Of a stretch of 64,000 nucleotides of DNA, positions 43,757 through 54,060 are shown piece by piece (position 1 is the stretch's first letter; each line of letters begins with the position of its first letter). The notes below the pieces were generated by a model. That model did no database searches. It had not been told where the DNA came from and was given only the letters and a program-made list of their open reading frames with translations. This DNA is from Breviolum minutum Mf 1.05b.01 (lineage: Eukaryota > Sar > Dinophyceae > Suessiales > Symbiodiniaceae): assembly GCA_000507305.1 (NCBI GenBank), contig DF241016.1, positions 28,917 to 92,916 on the forward strand, given 5' to 3'. A program made the position numbers and the translations under genes.

Positions 43757-44513
43757 GACTGTGGGACCCATATTGCTGGTTGTTGTGTACACTGTTTTGT
43801 TTAGGACTACTGAACTACAGCTTCATGTGCCATTGGCATACTAATGTTACTAGTGAATACTAGTGACTATTGCAACGGGCAAATGCAAAACATTACCCTC
43901 TTCACATTGCCCTTGACATGTGAGATGGATCCTGTGGTACTTTAAGGGTGCTGTTGTGTCTGCGTCTAAGAGTCTTTCCAAATGGACATAGTCCAAGTCT
44001 TTCAGGTCCTGGTTTGCTTTCCTGCTGGGGGAGTATATAGAAGCAATTTTGATTTAAATTCAGCTGAGCAGCCCGAAGATCATAATTGGTTGTTAAGGCT
44101 TTTTGGTAGATGTGGAGATCTACTACCTGATGTGCTGAGAAAGGGATTCGAATCAACCTCAAAAGGAATTCTGATTAGCATGGGCTTCATGGAGGGTCCT
44201 TAGTCGACCACTGTTCAACTATGTTTTATGAGCCGAAGGCAAAGAGGCATTTCGCAGTATTCACTCCGTCATTAGTTAAAAAGACCTGGGCCTTACCAAG
44301 TATCAAATGTAAGGCCGTAGAAGGAACATTGACACTGTACTCCTGGGTGTGTAAATATAGAAATTAACACATGTGCATATATTATGCACCAGGTCGGAGC
44401 AGAAGGGAAGCATGAACATGTAGGACCACCCTGCTGACACCCTTTGAGCATTTTCTGATCTGAAAAACGGAAAAAAAATAAACGTGAAATAATCATTAAG
44501 ACCGAACTCATAG

Positions 44514-44573
44514 GGCTTGGATGGGCTTGGAACACTGGCACAAGTTCCATGCAGAGCCTACGCCTGTCCACAG
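44514..44573 (+). CDS. Short Trp/His-rich exon
   Basis: Between GAACTCATAG and a GTTCAT donor the frame gives AWMGLEHWHKFHAEPTPVH. A long minus-strand open frame covers this region (44,293-44,805), but it crosses AT-rich sequence and looks like a shadow. Confidence 0.4.
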
Positions 44574-44726
44574 GTTCATGATGGCTTCGTTTGCGATTTG
44601 AATAGCAACCCGGCAAGGGAAAGGGGCCAGGGGCTTTGTAAGCCTTGGGTGAGACGCCTTTGGCAGTGGGCTTGCAGGGGTTATTGCATCGGATCAAGAT
44701 GACTGAATCATGGATCATTATGAGGC

Positions 44727-45015
44727 ATGATGCCTGGATTCTGGATTTACCTCGCATCCTTCGAAATGGATAATTTTGATAATGAGCTTGGCCATGTAGA
44801 GACACTGCTGGGTGAGTTTCTGTGACCTGTCATTGTTTGCAGGTTACATTTTGCCATTGGCCTTTGATCAACAGCGGATGTTGAAGCTTGCAGAACTGAT
44901 CCGCTTGAAGAAAGCGGAGTGGTCACCCATGTTGGTTGTTTTCAACAAGTGGCTCGGAACTGCTTTCAGCAATTGCTTCAACCTGGTCATGATGATCTAC
45001 GTGGATGAATTATAA
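44727..45015 (+). CDS. Small two-exon protein, 85 residues, unknown
   Basis: Exon 1 (44727-44811) starts MMPGFWIYLASFEMDNFDNE and LGHVETLL, with a consensus GTGAGT donor. Exon 2 (44843-45015), after TTGTTTGCAG, joins in phase and gives GYILPLAFDQQRMLKLAELI, RLKKAEWSPMLVVFNKWLGT and AFSNCFNLVMMIYVDEL, then TAA. The intron is only 31 nt, very short for this window. The N- and C-termini are hydrophobic. It may be a complete small gene, or the last two exons of a longer one (AG acceptors also exist near 44,724). Confidence 0.5.
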
Positions 45016-45204
45016 CGACCTTTCTCTAAATGAGTTTAATAAGGGAATTGATTGTTCTAATATTGCGATTGTTACCAATGGTTAACATCAATCACTGCAG
45101 AAACAGTATAAAACATGACCAAAGCGTTCTTCTTACATTAATTTCCTTTTCATTATATTTTATGAGAAGATGATACTGTATTTAATCATCATCTTGCCAT
45201 TCAC

Positions 45205-45489
45205 TTTGGAAATCTTCGACGCCTTTTGGAAAGGCTTCGCCGTGCCAGAGATTTTGCAGTGCACTTGCAACATCAACAAGTCCGCGCAGAGGCAGTTGCA
45301 CATCGAGATCCCAAGACTTTCCGTGAGCAATGCAGGGACAATCTGGCTGAAGGTCGGGTTGAGGCTGGGGAAGATGTCCTGCTTCACAGGTCCAGTTGTT
45401 GTGATGTTGATGATGTTGTCGTTGTCCCAAATGGCTTCATCGAAACCTACCTGGGGACACCATCCAGTTTGCAATGTAATATTATGTAA
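45205..45489 (+). CDS. Exon, Arg/Ala-rich helices (gene 45.2-47.9 kb)
   Basis: The open frame gives NLRRLLERLRRARDFAVHLQ, HQQVRAEAVAHRDPKTFREQ, CRDNLAEGRVEAGEDVLLHR and a more hydrophobic end, VDDVVVVPNGFIETYLG. A GTCCAG donor at 45,390 may end the exon early. It has coiled-coil character. It heads a chain of + exons up to a stop at 47,886. Confidence 0.45.
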   Translation, partial: FGNLRRLLERLRRARDFAVHLQHQQVRAEAVAHRDPKTFREQCRDNLAEGRVEAGEDVLLHRSSCCDVDDVVVVPNGFIETYLGTPSSLQCNIM

Positions 45490-45589
45490 TATTGATGATG
45501 CACAATCAGAATCAGACTTTATGTAATCTTTTCTTCCACTTAACCATATTTCACTCTTCTTTTCAACGCCAACTGGCCCCAAGTGCAAG

Positions 45590-45758
45590 TATGTGGCTGG
45601 CTGGTGCGCTCGACCCCGAAAGCAGCAAAGTTAATGCGATGGCACGCTTCATCAATTACCACAGTGTTTGTCCGTCTATCCATAAGCCTGGCATGCTGTG
45701 GTCGCAACGACCTCGGACAACCTCGGCCCAAAGATCCTTTATTGATCTCAGATCTTAG
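45590..45758 (+). CDS. Exon with SET-like RFIN motif
   Basis: After AAGTGCAAG the frame gives MWLAGALDPESSKVNAMARF and INYHSVCPSIHKPGM. The string L-D-x-x-x-x-K-x-N-x-x-A-R-F-I-N-x-H-S-x-C-P resembles the SET methyltransferase motif D-A-x-x-x-G-N-x-A-R-F-I-N-H-S-C-x-P-N, with one extra residue before His. Other SET motifs were not found in adjacent exons, and another frame is open, so this is tentative. Confidence 0.35.
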
Positions 45759-45836
45759 CTTTCTGAACCCAATAGGTTTTGTTTGACAGAGCTACCTCTA
45801 CCTTGGAGTTTGCCTTAGTGTTATTTTTGTGTGCAG

Positions 45837-46001
45837 TATTCAAAATCCGGTGTTGATGTATTGCACCATAACACGACGGTACTGATACATACCATCGCTG
45901 CATTGGGGATCAGCCACGAAGGCGCTTTGTTGCGTAAGGCTCTTCAACGAAGGGGCGGAGACTTGCCATGCATCACAGTCAACTGTGGAAATTTTGGGAA
46001 A
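45837..46001 (+). CDS. Exon, unknown (gene 45.2-47.9 kb)
   Basis: The exon has 55 phase-0 codons between TTGTGTGCAG and a GTTTGT donor: YSKSGVDVLHHNTTVLIHTI, AALGISHEGALLRKALQRRG, GDLPCITVNCGNFGK. The helical first part followed by an extended Cys-containing end is unassigned. Confidence 0.5.
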
Positions 46002-46126
46002 GTTTGTGAAGGGCTTTAGTAAGCAACATGAATTTGATTCGCCAAATCAATGGACTTTTACGCGAAAGTGGCATGGCCACTGGGACAGGCTTTTGCTGCT
46101 CGCCATTCTGACCTGTTTCTACCAAG

Positions 46127-46289
46127 GACATCCCGGCCTTACGTACCGTCATCATTGCAGACACGCGGCCCTCTGGCGACATCAGTGTGTTGCAAGCGGC
46201 CATGCGATCCCTGCGGCTGCACAAAAGCAAAGCCAACGACACAGCGCAGATTCTGCAAGTGGCATCTTGGGCAGCATTTTTCCCCAGAG
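46127..46289 (+). CDS. Exon, unknown (gene 45.2-47.9 kb)
   Basis: After a pyrimidine tract ending CTACCAAG the frame gives DIPALRTVIIADTRPSGDIS, VLQAAMRSLRLHKSKANDTA and QILQVASWAAFFPR, then a GTGAGG donor. A strand with an acidic end (VIIADTR) followed by helices is suggestive of an alpha/beta fold, but no family was identified. Confidence 0.55.
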
Positions 46290-46599
46290 GTGAGGGAATT
46301 AGAAAAAAACATTGAAATTTGGAGGGGGAAAAAAGTTCGGCCAAGTCCAAGGCCAAGTTGCAGCTAGCAACCACCTTACACCATTTGATTCCGTTTGATA
46401 TTATTGTTCAAGGCTCGTCAAGCATGGACTCGAAAAAGGCTAGCATGGTGACTGCAGGGTGAAGACAGCATTTTCTTGACTTGTGGCTTTGGTCAGATGT
46501 TGTAAGGCGAGCAGAGGCAAGTCAAGTTGACACAGCAAGACAACAATTTATTGGATTCTTGCGCACCTGGCTGTTGTTTGTTTTTGATTGTTTTTGTCC

Positions 46600-46682
46600 G
46601 TCGTTTGGTTTCTTTCTTTGTTTGGTTTCTTTCTTTGTTTGTTTATTTCTTTCTTTTCTTGTTTTCTTGTTGTCTTGTTTTT

Positions 46683-46714
<32 letters not shown>

Positions 46715-47050
46715 TTTCTTTCTTTCTTTCTTTCTTTCTGTCTGTCTTTCTTTGTTTCTTTGTTTCTTTGTTTCTTTCCTTGTTTCTTTGTTCTTTTCTT
46801 TGGTTGTTCGTTTGTTTTCTTGTCTTTTTGTTTGGTTTCATTTGAATTATGTGTTTTGTTTGCTTGCTTGCTTGCTCGCTCGCTCGCTCGCTTGTTTGTT
46901 TGTTTGTTTGGTTGGTTGGTTTGTTTGTTTGTTTGTTTGTTTGTTTGTTTGTTTTGATTTTGTGATTTTGTTTCTTGGTGTGTTTCTTTGTTTTTTTATT
47001 TTGTTTGTTTCTTTGTTTCTTTTTTTGTTTCTTTTCTTGTTTTTTTGTTC
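46600..47050. repeat. Pyrimidine-rich TTTC / TTTG tract
   Basis: About 450 nt of imperfect tetranucleotide repeats on the + strand. TTTC dominates to about 46,800, a GCTT/GCTC patch lies near 46,860-46,890, and TTTG follows to about 46,950. All frames are open through it on both strands, producing long spurious Phe/Cys/Leu or Lys/Arg proteins. It ends directly at an acceptor (TTCGTCAG at 47,055), so it is probably an intron with an extreme pyrimidine tract. Confidence 0.85.
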
Positions 47051-47055
47051 GTCAG

Positions 47056-47205
47056 GTGGCTCATGGAGCCCAGCTGATGGGAAACAACCCAAGTGTTGGA
47101 TCTCCAAAATTCATGTTTTTTTTGGATACAGTTTCACTGTCATTCTTGCTGTATCTTGTTGTATCATTTGTTCATCCAAGGGTTGGTCCTAGTTGGTCCT
47201 CATAG
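47056..47205 (+). CDS. Exon, possibly with membrane span
   Basis: After TTCGTCAG a phase-0 frame gives VAHGAQLMGNNPSVGSPKF and continues MFFLDTVSLSFLLYLVVSFV to a stop at 47,205. The hydrophobic part could be a transmembrane segment, or intron if a donor lies after SPKF. Confidence 0.4.
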   Translation: MAHGAQLMGNNPSVGSPKFMFFLDTVSLSFLLYLVVSFVHPRVGPSWSS

Positions 47206-47360
47206 GAAATGAAGTTACAAAGCTCCAAGGTCAACGCCACGGGAGCTGCAGGGACCGTACAACAGCGTGTGAAGCGTGCCGTCCGGCAACTCGCCTCGTT
47301 GTGGGATGGCTTAGGCAAACGCAATCTCACGGAGGTGTGGCTCGGGGGATCTCCGGGGGG
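47206..47360 (+). CDS. Exon, unknown (gene 45.2-47.9 kb)
   Basis: Between GTCCTCATAG and a consensus GTAGGT donor the frame gives EMKLQSSKVNATGAAGTVQQ, RVKRAVRQLASLWDGLGKRN and LTEVWLGGSPG. It is strongly protein-like and helical. It does not join the exon at 47,599 in phase, so a small exon may lie between. Confidence 0.55.
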
Positions 47361-47598
47361 GTAGGTGTGGTGTGCCTTATCCATTTTCATCCCTCAATGA
47401 TGAGCAAAACGCATGTTTTTGTCCATATTCTATTTGGCAGGTGTTGAATCTAGAATTTGCAATAATGCTTGATTCCACTGACCCAAGTCTATTGTAGACA
47501 ACTCTGAAGCACCCAGATTTTTAAAGGTACCTTTTACGGTATACCTTTGATCATATTTATATATTTTTTGTTGCGGTTTCGGATGCCCCTGCGCTCAG

Positions 47599-47886
47599 GT
47601 GGAAGCAGTCCTGGAGCATCAGAATCGTTCCCGCTTGCAATTGTTGAACCTCAGTGGTGAGGCATCCCCATTGAGCCGCCAATCCCTTGGCGCGTTGATC
47701 CAAGCGCGTCCACAGGCAACGGTGAAAAGCACGGCACCTGGCAGCCTATTTGAAGCATCCAAGGTGTCGAACAAAACGAGCTGGGAAGGCAGGGAGGCCT
47801 GGCCACAAAGGACCAGTGATTCCCGTGCCTCATTTGCAGCATGGAATCGTCATTTGATGCGACAGATAAATGCAATTCAGATTTGA
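47599..47886 (+). CDS. Terminal exon, 95 residues, unknown
   Basis: After TGCGCTCAG a 95-codon frame runs to TGA at 47884-47886: VEAVLEHQNRSRLQLLNLSG, EASPLSRQSLGALIQARPQA, then a Ser/Thr/Lys-rich stretch and AAWNRHLMRQINAIQI. It looks like a helix followed by a disordered tail, and ends the 45.2-47.9 kb gene. Confidence 0.55.
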   Translation: MEAVLEHQNRSRLQLLNLSGEASPLSRQSLGALIQARPQATVKSTAPGSLFEASKVSNKTSWEGREAWPQRTSDSRASFAAWNRHLMRQINAIQI

Positions 47887-48159
47887 TCCGCGTGTCGCTG
47901 CGGAGGAAGTTTAGAGAAGGGGGGTGAACGGGCACCAAATGCGGCCAGGATTTGAGTGGTGATAATTTTTTGTTAGCAGTTGAACAACTGAAATGATTCT
48001 TGGTAGATGTTAGAGTTATGTGCTTTCAATGGGAACCTGCCGTTGACAGAGTGACTCAAGGTTTTTCTTTTCATCAGAATTCTCACAAGCTGCCATGGGC
48101 CCGCAAATCGGCACCTGACCCCGTCGAAGGTTGTCGTCAGAAGCGGAAGTTAGTCTTCT

Positions 48160-48245
48160 CAAAAATGGGATGGGAATTTTCCGCTGGCAGAATGGCCGGA
48201 TAGCCGGCGCTTCTTCGCAGCAGCGAAGAAAGCAACGAAGCGGAG
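48160..48245 (+). CDS. Possible basic terminal exon
   Basis: One frame reads FRWQNGRIAGASSQQRRKQR and SGDP, then TAA. The preceding interval 48,083-48,150 has another candidate piece, NSHKLPWARKSAPDPVEGCR. Limits are uncertain. Confidence 0.3.
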
Positions 48246-48705
48246 ACCCGTAAAACTAAAGAGGTCAGAGGGCAGAATTCAAAAGATCTTTGAAATAAAT
48301 ATTGTTCTGGTAGAAGTTTCAGGTAAAAAAATGAAGCACGTGAGTAAGATTAAGAAGTATAAGTATAGGAACAAAGTGGAACAAAGCATAACAAAGCTAT
48401 GTTCAATCACAGTTCAATCAAGATGGATCCTTACACCACACGGTGAAAATCAACCATCAAAGCTGGATTTATGTTATGGACCTTGCCTTTCGGATACTTG
48501 AGCCACAGATCTAGCGACAAGTCAAGACATGAAAATAGGCGATGGTGTGTCACGGAAAATGTCGAATATTTGATGATATTTGTTGGAATTATTGACATTT
48601 GTCAGCGTGTCAAATCGCTTCTACACAGGTTCCTTTCAAGGTGCAATGTCCACCAGATCTTAGTCGTAGTTTCTTCTGAGCAGCTGGGGGAACAGCATGA
48701 CTCAG

Positions 48706-48790
48706 CTTGGCTGAAAAATATGCCCTGCGGCGCTGCATGCAGACCTCTGACAGACTTGAGGAAATCGCAATTTGGGCCCATTTGGATATA
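48706..48790 (+). CDS. Exon, unknown
   Basis: After GCATGACTCAG the frame gives LAEKYALRRCMQTSDRLEEI and AIWAHL. It is charged and helical. The frame remains open to 48,913 but turns hydrophobic and is probably intron there. Confidence 0.4.
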
Positions 48791-49178
48791 TTTGGATTAT
48801 GTGATTGTTACTGCATGTATTTGGCATTGATTGGCATAGTCTCACAGCTGGACGTTCTTCTGTGTCATGACTGCTCCCCCCTTTTTTCTTGTTTTACTGG
48901 TAAACCAACATGACAAGTAACCACAAGACTGATAGAATAATCTGAATGGATACATTGGTTGCCTTGGTGTGTTCTTTGCTTACTTGGATAATTCATTACA
49001 GATGCAGACACAATCGTGTTCCACATTTGAGACATGTATTACTGTAAGTATAACAGTATAATACGTATCACATATATCTAGTGACCTCAGGTGACCTTAT
49101 CCCGAATATTTTTTCATTCCATGCAGTTTTCCATGTTTTTTTCAGACATGTTTTGGTTGGAATTCAATGATTCGGCAG

Positions 49179-49288
49179 GTGGCGTGCAAGATGTGGAAGT
49201 GGACTGGGCCAGGCTACGCTTTGTAGCTGAGCGAGAAGAAAACCCTGATACTGTTCATGGTTCGGAAATCTGGCTAAGCACCAGTTGA
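49179..49288 (+). CDS. WD40-like degenerate repeat exon
   Basis: After GATTCGGCAG the frame gives GVQDVEVDWARLRFVAEREE, NPDTVHGSEIWLSTS, then TGA. V-x-V-D-W-x-x-x-R-x-V parallels L-E-V-D-W-x-x-R-R-A-L in the exon at 37,825, and E-I-W would be the W-D position. It may open the WD40 gene that follows. Confidence 0.4.
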
Positions 49289-50342
49289 TATGGTAGAGTT
49301 TATTCCACTATTTACATCTATTTACAGGGTTTTAGCACCATCCCAGGTGGTTAACCGGATTTCAGCCATCAAGAGTAGGGAAGCGGACCTTTTTGTGCAA
49401 TGTTTCTAAATGAACACACCTTGAAACCCCGACATTCGTGTGCTGACATTCATGGAATGAGGTTCCATCTTATTTTTGTCAACATCGAATTGGAAGTTTG
49501 GAACAGAAATCCGCAATTTTCATATTTTACGATTGTTTGATAGCATCCAAGTGAAGCGATTCATTGAAGTATCTTCTTTCCCTCCCCCTCTTTTTGAGGT
49601 CGCATTTTTCTAAGACACCTTTATTTTCGCGGAATCCGAAGCATCGCCACTGGGCCCGGGGTAAGGTAAGCGTTGGTCCAGATTCCATCAAGACTTGGGT
49701 CAAAGGTCAAGAGCTTTGGGCCTGGCATCTTCGAGGTTTCGAGATGGCAGATGGGATGTTGAGATTAACATACAAATCAACTCAATGTGGGTATGAATAT
49801 ACCCTACATGGATCGTATGGGGATGGAAGAAAAGCTGCAGAATGTTTTTTCATCAGTCGTTGCTCCATGGTGATGCCGCGGAGTTGCAATGTCATTGAAA
49901 TTGATATTTTTGACTGAGATACATAGAGGACATCTACCGACATGGCATACAAAAAGGAATCCGGAAGAATCCGAAAGGCACAATAGTTTAAGTAGGGAAC
50001 TTTCCTTATGATCCGAGCCGAACTAGTCCCACAAGTATCTTCACACAGTGTTGAGCCGACAGATAATATGCTTGCTACGTCGGGGTGTTATGAGGTTGAC
50101 CTCTTCAACCCGAAACCGTAGTATTTCAGGTGTTTTCCAGGTTGGTGACATTAGAACAACAGGTTCAACTGACCTTTTCACTAATAGGGATGTTGAACAG
50201 TTATAGGTGTCAGAGTTCAGCTGGAAAAATTGTGATTAATCCCGCCATCTCGCACAATGTCATTGAAAAGGCCACTCCATGTAACGCCCCTTGACGTTTT
50301 TTTTTCCCTATGTTGGTTTCCCTTGTGTCCTGGTCTCCCGAG

Positions 50343-50427
50343 GGCAATGTCGTCTTGAACGGCTTTTGGATTGTGGCCTCCACTGCTCTTGGGAGGATGA
50401 CCGCTTGGCTGCCTGCTGGACTGACGG
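50343..50427 (+). CDS. WD40 repeat exon
   Basis: Between GGTCTCCCGAG and a GTGTAG donor the frame gives QCRLERLLDCGLHCSWEDDR, LAACWTDG. L-x-C-x-W-x-x-D-R-L-A-x-x-x-x-D-G is the b-c strand region of a WD blade. The rest of the blade lies in the next exon. Confidence 0.55.
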
Positions 50428-50712
50428 GTGTAGTTCCCCATTTGGAAGAGGTTTTTTAAGTCTTCTTACTAAAAGTCGTTATTGACTGTTACTTGTAGGA
50501 TTAGGATGGATTAGGATATTTTGCATTTTGTAGAGCAACACTTCCTCCTCAACTAGTCAATTAGTCCTTACGGCCTTCGGACGCAATAGGGATAATTCAT
50601 GAGAATTCCCTCACCAGCGGAATCTTGAGATTGGAGATTCAGATTGTTGCATCTATGGCAACTCAGCGTTTCAATTTCTCATGCCACCGTTCTGCCTTAC
50701 TCTCTTCCGAAG

Positions 50713-50796
50713 GAGCATGGCTGTCCACCTATGGCATCTGGAGACAGGGCAACTTGGAATTCGCTCAGAAAAGATGCAGCCATTGGCCTCCTCAGG
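50713..50796 (+). CDS. WD40 repeat exon
   Basis: After CTCTTCCGAAG the frame gives SMAVHLWHLETGQLGIRSEK and MQPLASS, with a GTTCAT donor. V-x-L-W-x-L-E-T-G-x-x is the d strand and turn that completes the blade started at 50,343. Confidence 0.6.
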
Positions 50797-51553
50797 GTTC
50801 ATTGTACGTATAGACTAGAACTGTATGTTAACATGTCATGTTAGAGTAATATAGACTGTAACTGGTGCATAGTGGTACCATGCGTTGCAGGCATTGTTGT
50901 GGAGATGGTGTTTGTTTGATATGATACTGTGCAGGATCTTGTCATGTCAAAAAAAAAGACACAGAACTCACAGAACAACTACGTAAGTTCCCTGAGCCAT
51001 TAAGGATACACCATCCAGATCCATCAAGATGATCCAGAAAGATCTAGGGTCTATACAGATGTATCCTGACCTTTTCTTGCAAAGTGTCAAACGTCAAACC
51101 TTGCGACGTCGCATAATTACCTTGCATTGGAGGCAGATTCCACCGTAACCGGCGGTTTCATCATTTGTTGTACCAAGGCAACTTTTGTGGGTCTTGCGGG
51201 GGCACACTGCAGACATTTGTGGCATTGAGGCTGGTGTCGATCAGGGAACTGCTTTTTGAAAGAAAATCAAGGCCGTTGTAGTGTTGCCAGGAGGGTTCCA
51301 ATTTCCAAGTTTGAATTACATGTCGGGAAGCCGTTGTGATACTGATACTGCAAAAAAGTTGAAAGTACTTCCGCAACAGCATGGTTTACACAAGTTCTGT
51401 ACGCACATTACTGTTTTCATAACATTGTCATTTGTCCCTGCTTTTCCTGTGATGAACACATACAAAAACCATGAAGCAGTTCTTTATCTATACACATGTA
51501 GAGTATGTTAAGTGTCATCTCATGTTTGCATCTTTACCTTCTTTTCGGTCCAG

Positions 51554-51661
51554 GTGAAATGGGACATTTTCCAAAGCCTTTCTTGGGGTGAAGATGGGTT
51601 GCTGCTGCTGTGGGACATGGAACATGGCCAATTACTGCAGAGGATGGTAGGACATCAAGAG
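51554..51661 (+). CDS. WD40 repeat exon (complete blade)
   Basis: The exon has 36 phase-0 codons between TTTTCGGTCCAG and a GTGGGT donor: VKWDIFQSLSWGEDGLLLLW, DMEHGQLLQRMVGHQE. It contains W-x-E-D-G-x-x-x-L-W-D-M-E-x-G and the next blade's G-H. Confidence 0.7.
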
Positions 51662-51961
51662 GTGGGTCATCTTGGGTCATGTCCTGAGGTTCGGTGGAAT
51701 CCCCGAGCCCCAGGCTCTGAGCGAAGTTTCACCACAAAGATCAATACAGGTACACTATAGTGACTAGTAGTGTGGTCTCCCAGCATGCAGAAGAGGCATG
51801 CAAAGTGGACACTTCTATTCCTACAGGTGGCAAAGCAACACCCAAAACGCTTAAAAAGCACTTCCAACACCCATCTATGTAAAGAAATCTAAATTAATTT
51901 GTGTTGATTGCACATCAAATTTCAAGGACAATATGCAAGCTTCTCATTGCCTGGCTGCCAG

Positions 51962-52091
51962 GCCATCACTGGTGCCGTGTGCACCTGGGACCCTTTTCGT
52001 TGCCTCAGCTTTGGCGATCAACATCTACGTTTCTGGCGCTATGAGGGCGCCCTGTCGTGCCATGTGCTCAATGGTCATACGGATCTGATTT
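51962..52091 (+). CDS. WD40 repeat exon
   Basis: After CTGGCTGCCAG the phase-0 frame gives AITGAVCTWDPFRCLSFGDQ, HLRFWRYEGALSCHVLNGHT and DLI. It shows a d strand with L-R-F-W and the next blade's L-x-G-H-T. The donor is probably GTAGTG at 52,092. Confidence 0.65.
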
Positions 52092-52396
52092 GTAGTGCTG
52101 AGGCGCCGAGATGTGATGGAAAGCCGGATAGCAGCAGCAGTACGGAAACTAGGAATTGCACGTTGGATTTCTGAATGGTCCCTGTATAGGCCCGTATATT
52201 CCAGATGCTCAGGCTGTTTATTTCTTAGTCTTCGGGGCACTTCAGTTGGGATTCAGAGGCTTTGTCGATTTCCTATGATTTCCTGCAGTTTCTACAGCTG
52301 AGTTCTTATTCATCCTTTTGTGATTGCGTTATGATGCTGGTTACTGATGGTTACTGTTTTTCGTTCATCCCTTGCGTTTCGTTTCTACCCTGGGAG

Positions 52397-52475
52397 GTGT
52401 GTTGGGATCGAGAGATGGCGTTGACATGGAGTGATGATTCGACGTTGAAAGTGTGGGATCTGAAGGCGCGGCCAG
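52397..52475 (+). CDS. WD40 repeat exon
   Basis: Between TACCCTGGGAG and a GTGGAA donor the phase-0 frame gives VCWDREMALTWSDDSTLKVW and DLKARP. L-T-W-S-D-D-S-T-L-K-V-W-D-L is a canonical WD motif. Confidence 0.7.
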
Positions 52476-52914
52476 GTGGAAGTCCAATGGCTGGAAAGCA
52501 GTATCACTACTTGAGATCAGGGTGAAATTCGGTATATATTTATGATAACGTATATCTTCGTAATTGTACTAAAAACGAGTTACCCCTTAGTAGTGAACAT
52601 CAGCCGGCAGAACACGGTGGGGCCATGTTCCCAGTTGATGAGCCTTAGCCCAGCGGTATTTGCTTTGGGACGTGATCGCTCCCTTTTTTTTGAATATTTG
52701 AACTGTGCAGGATAGCGTGGCTGCGCATTGCTTTGTACGACATTGCTTGAACATTCAGTGTCATCCAGGATTCATTGTGTGAAATAATGTGAATTAGATA
52801 CAGGACCATAGTTCATACTGAATATTGATTGACCACCATCAAGTCTACTTGAAATAGTCACTGAGTAATTTTCCCCATATGTTAGATTGACTTACATCTG
52901 ACGCTGGTCACCAG

Positions 52915-52967
52915 GAACGAAGCTGCCTCCATACATTGCGCGGCCATGTCGGTCCAGTATGGTCAGC
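52915..52967 (+). CDS. WD40 repeat exon
   Basis: Between CTGGTCACCAG and a GTAGCA donor the frame gives ERSCLHTLRGHVGPVWS. C-L-x-T-L-x-G-H-x-G-P-V-W-S is the d-a junction of consecutive WD blades. Confidence 0.65.
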
Positions 52968-53416
52968 GTAGCACGGCTGCAATGGCGGGAGTGATTGATG
53001 GCCTTTCAATTCCCCCTTTTGCAAAAGCGTCTTAACTTCTGACGACTGGAAAAAGAGTTTCTATATTTTCTATGAGTTTGTCCTTCTTTCCCTCTTCCTC
53101 AAATTGTCAAACATCATAACATCCCTATCATTCTACAAGCACGGATATTACAGATTCGGGACGTTGTTTTATACCCGGGAATTGAATCCTACTGCCGGTA
53201 TTTCAGCTACCGCATTGCTTGAAAGACAAATTGGAGCTTAGGCATGTGAATTGGAAAGATTCGCAGGCACTAAGCTACAGTTTCTTGGTGAAAAGTGAAG
53301 GCCTTGGAGTGATGGTAGTGGATGATTCCATTTATCCAATCGGAGCCTGAAAAAAAACAGATTGGCATGTAGTCCTTGCTGTTGTTACGGCCTGTTGTGA
53401 CTGAGGTTTTGCGCAG

Positions 53417-53468
53417 CGTTCGCTGATGCTTTGGAACTTAGAGGATGGTACCAAACATGAGAAGCTTC
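53417..53468 (+). CDS. WD40 repeat exon
   Basis: After TTTTGCGCAG the frame gives RSLMLWNLEDGTKHEKL, with L-W-N-L-E-D-G as strand d and turn. The donor is either GTTTTA at 53,469 or the earlier GTACCA. The following intron holds the foldback element. Confidence 0.6.
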
Positions 53469-53790
53469 GTTTTATTGCAGGACGTCGACCTTGAGTATTC
53501 AAGATATTCAAGTATTCTTCGCACGGTCGGATTTTTTTTGAAAGGAAATCTGAAGAATCATTCACATCCATTCCGAGAAACAGAACCAGCATTATATTTT
53601 GAGGATTTTTTTGGCTTGGTTGTTCAAAGATTGGCTCTTAGCAGTACCGCACTTATGAGCTCTTATTTTCATTGTGTGCGCACTGGTGCACGCACTTTTC
53701 CGCCCGCAGACGAAGACACATTTCGAAGACACATTTCTGTCAGGGCGGGTACGTGAACGAAGACGCGAAGACACATTTCGAAGACACATT

Positions 53791-54046
53791 AAACGAAGAC
53801 GAATTTCCCCCCGAAGACGAATTACCCCGCGAAGACACATTTCGAAGACACATTAAACGAAGACGAATTTCCCCCCGAAGACGAATTACCCAGCGAAGAC
53901 ACATTGCGAAGACACATTAAACGAAGACGAATTCCCCCCCGAAGACGAATTACCCAGCGAAGACACATTTCGAAGACGCATTAAACGAAGACGAATTTCC
54001 ACCCGAAGACGAATTACCCAGCGAAGACACATTTTGAAGACACATT
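53791..54046. repeat. Left tandem array, 64-bp unit x 4
   Basis: There are four full units at 53791-53854, 53855-53918, 53919-53982 and 53983-54046, nearly identical, with partial units on both sides. Each is built from four GAAGAC-containing sub-units; cut after ATT, the lengths are 15, 18, 18 and 13 nt. Confidence 0.9.
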
Positions 54047-54060
54047 AAACGAAGACAAAA

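Noticed and set aside
43562..43792. Minus frame with a 20-residue poly-Ser run
   Set aside because: It is the complement of the GAT microsatellite and is antisense to a clear plus exon.
44293..44805. Minus frame of 170 codons
   Set aside because: Antisense to plus exons with consensus splice sites at 44,514 and 44,727; composition is uneven.
46481..47192. Long plus open frames of 158 and 221 codons rich in Phe, Leu, Cys and Val, and minus frames rich in Lys/Arg
   Set aside because: They are translations of TTTC/TTTG tetranucleotide repeats; every frame is open through the tract and no domain is present.
53672..53920. Arg/His-rich plus frames over the left array, with repeated EDTFRRHI
   Set aside because: Same cause: translation of the left 64-bp array.
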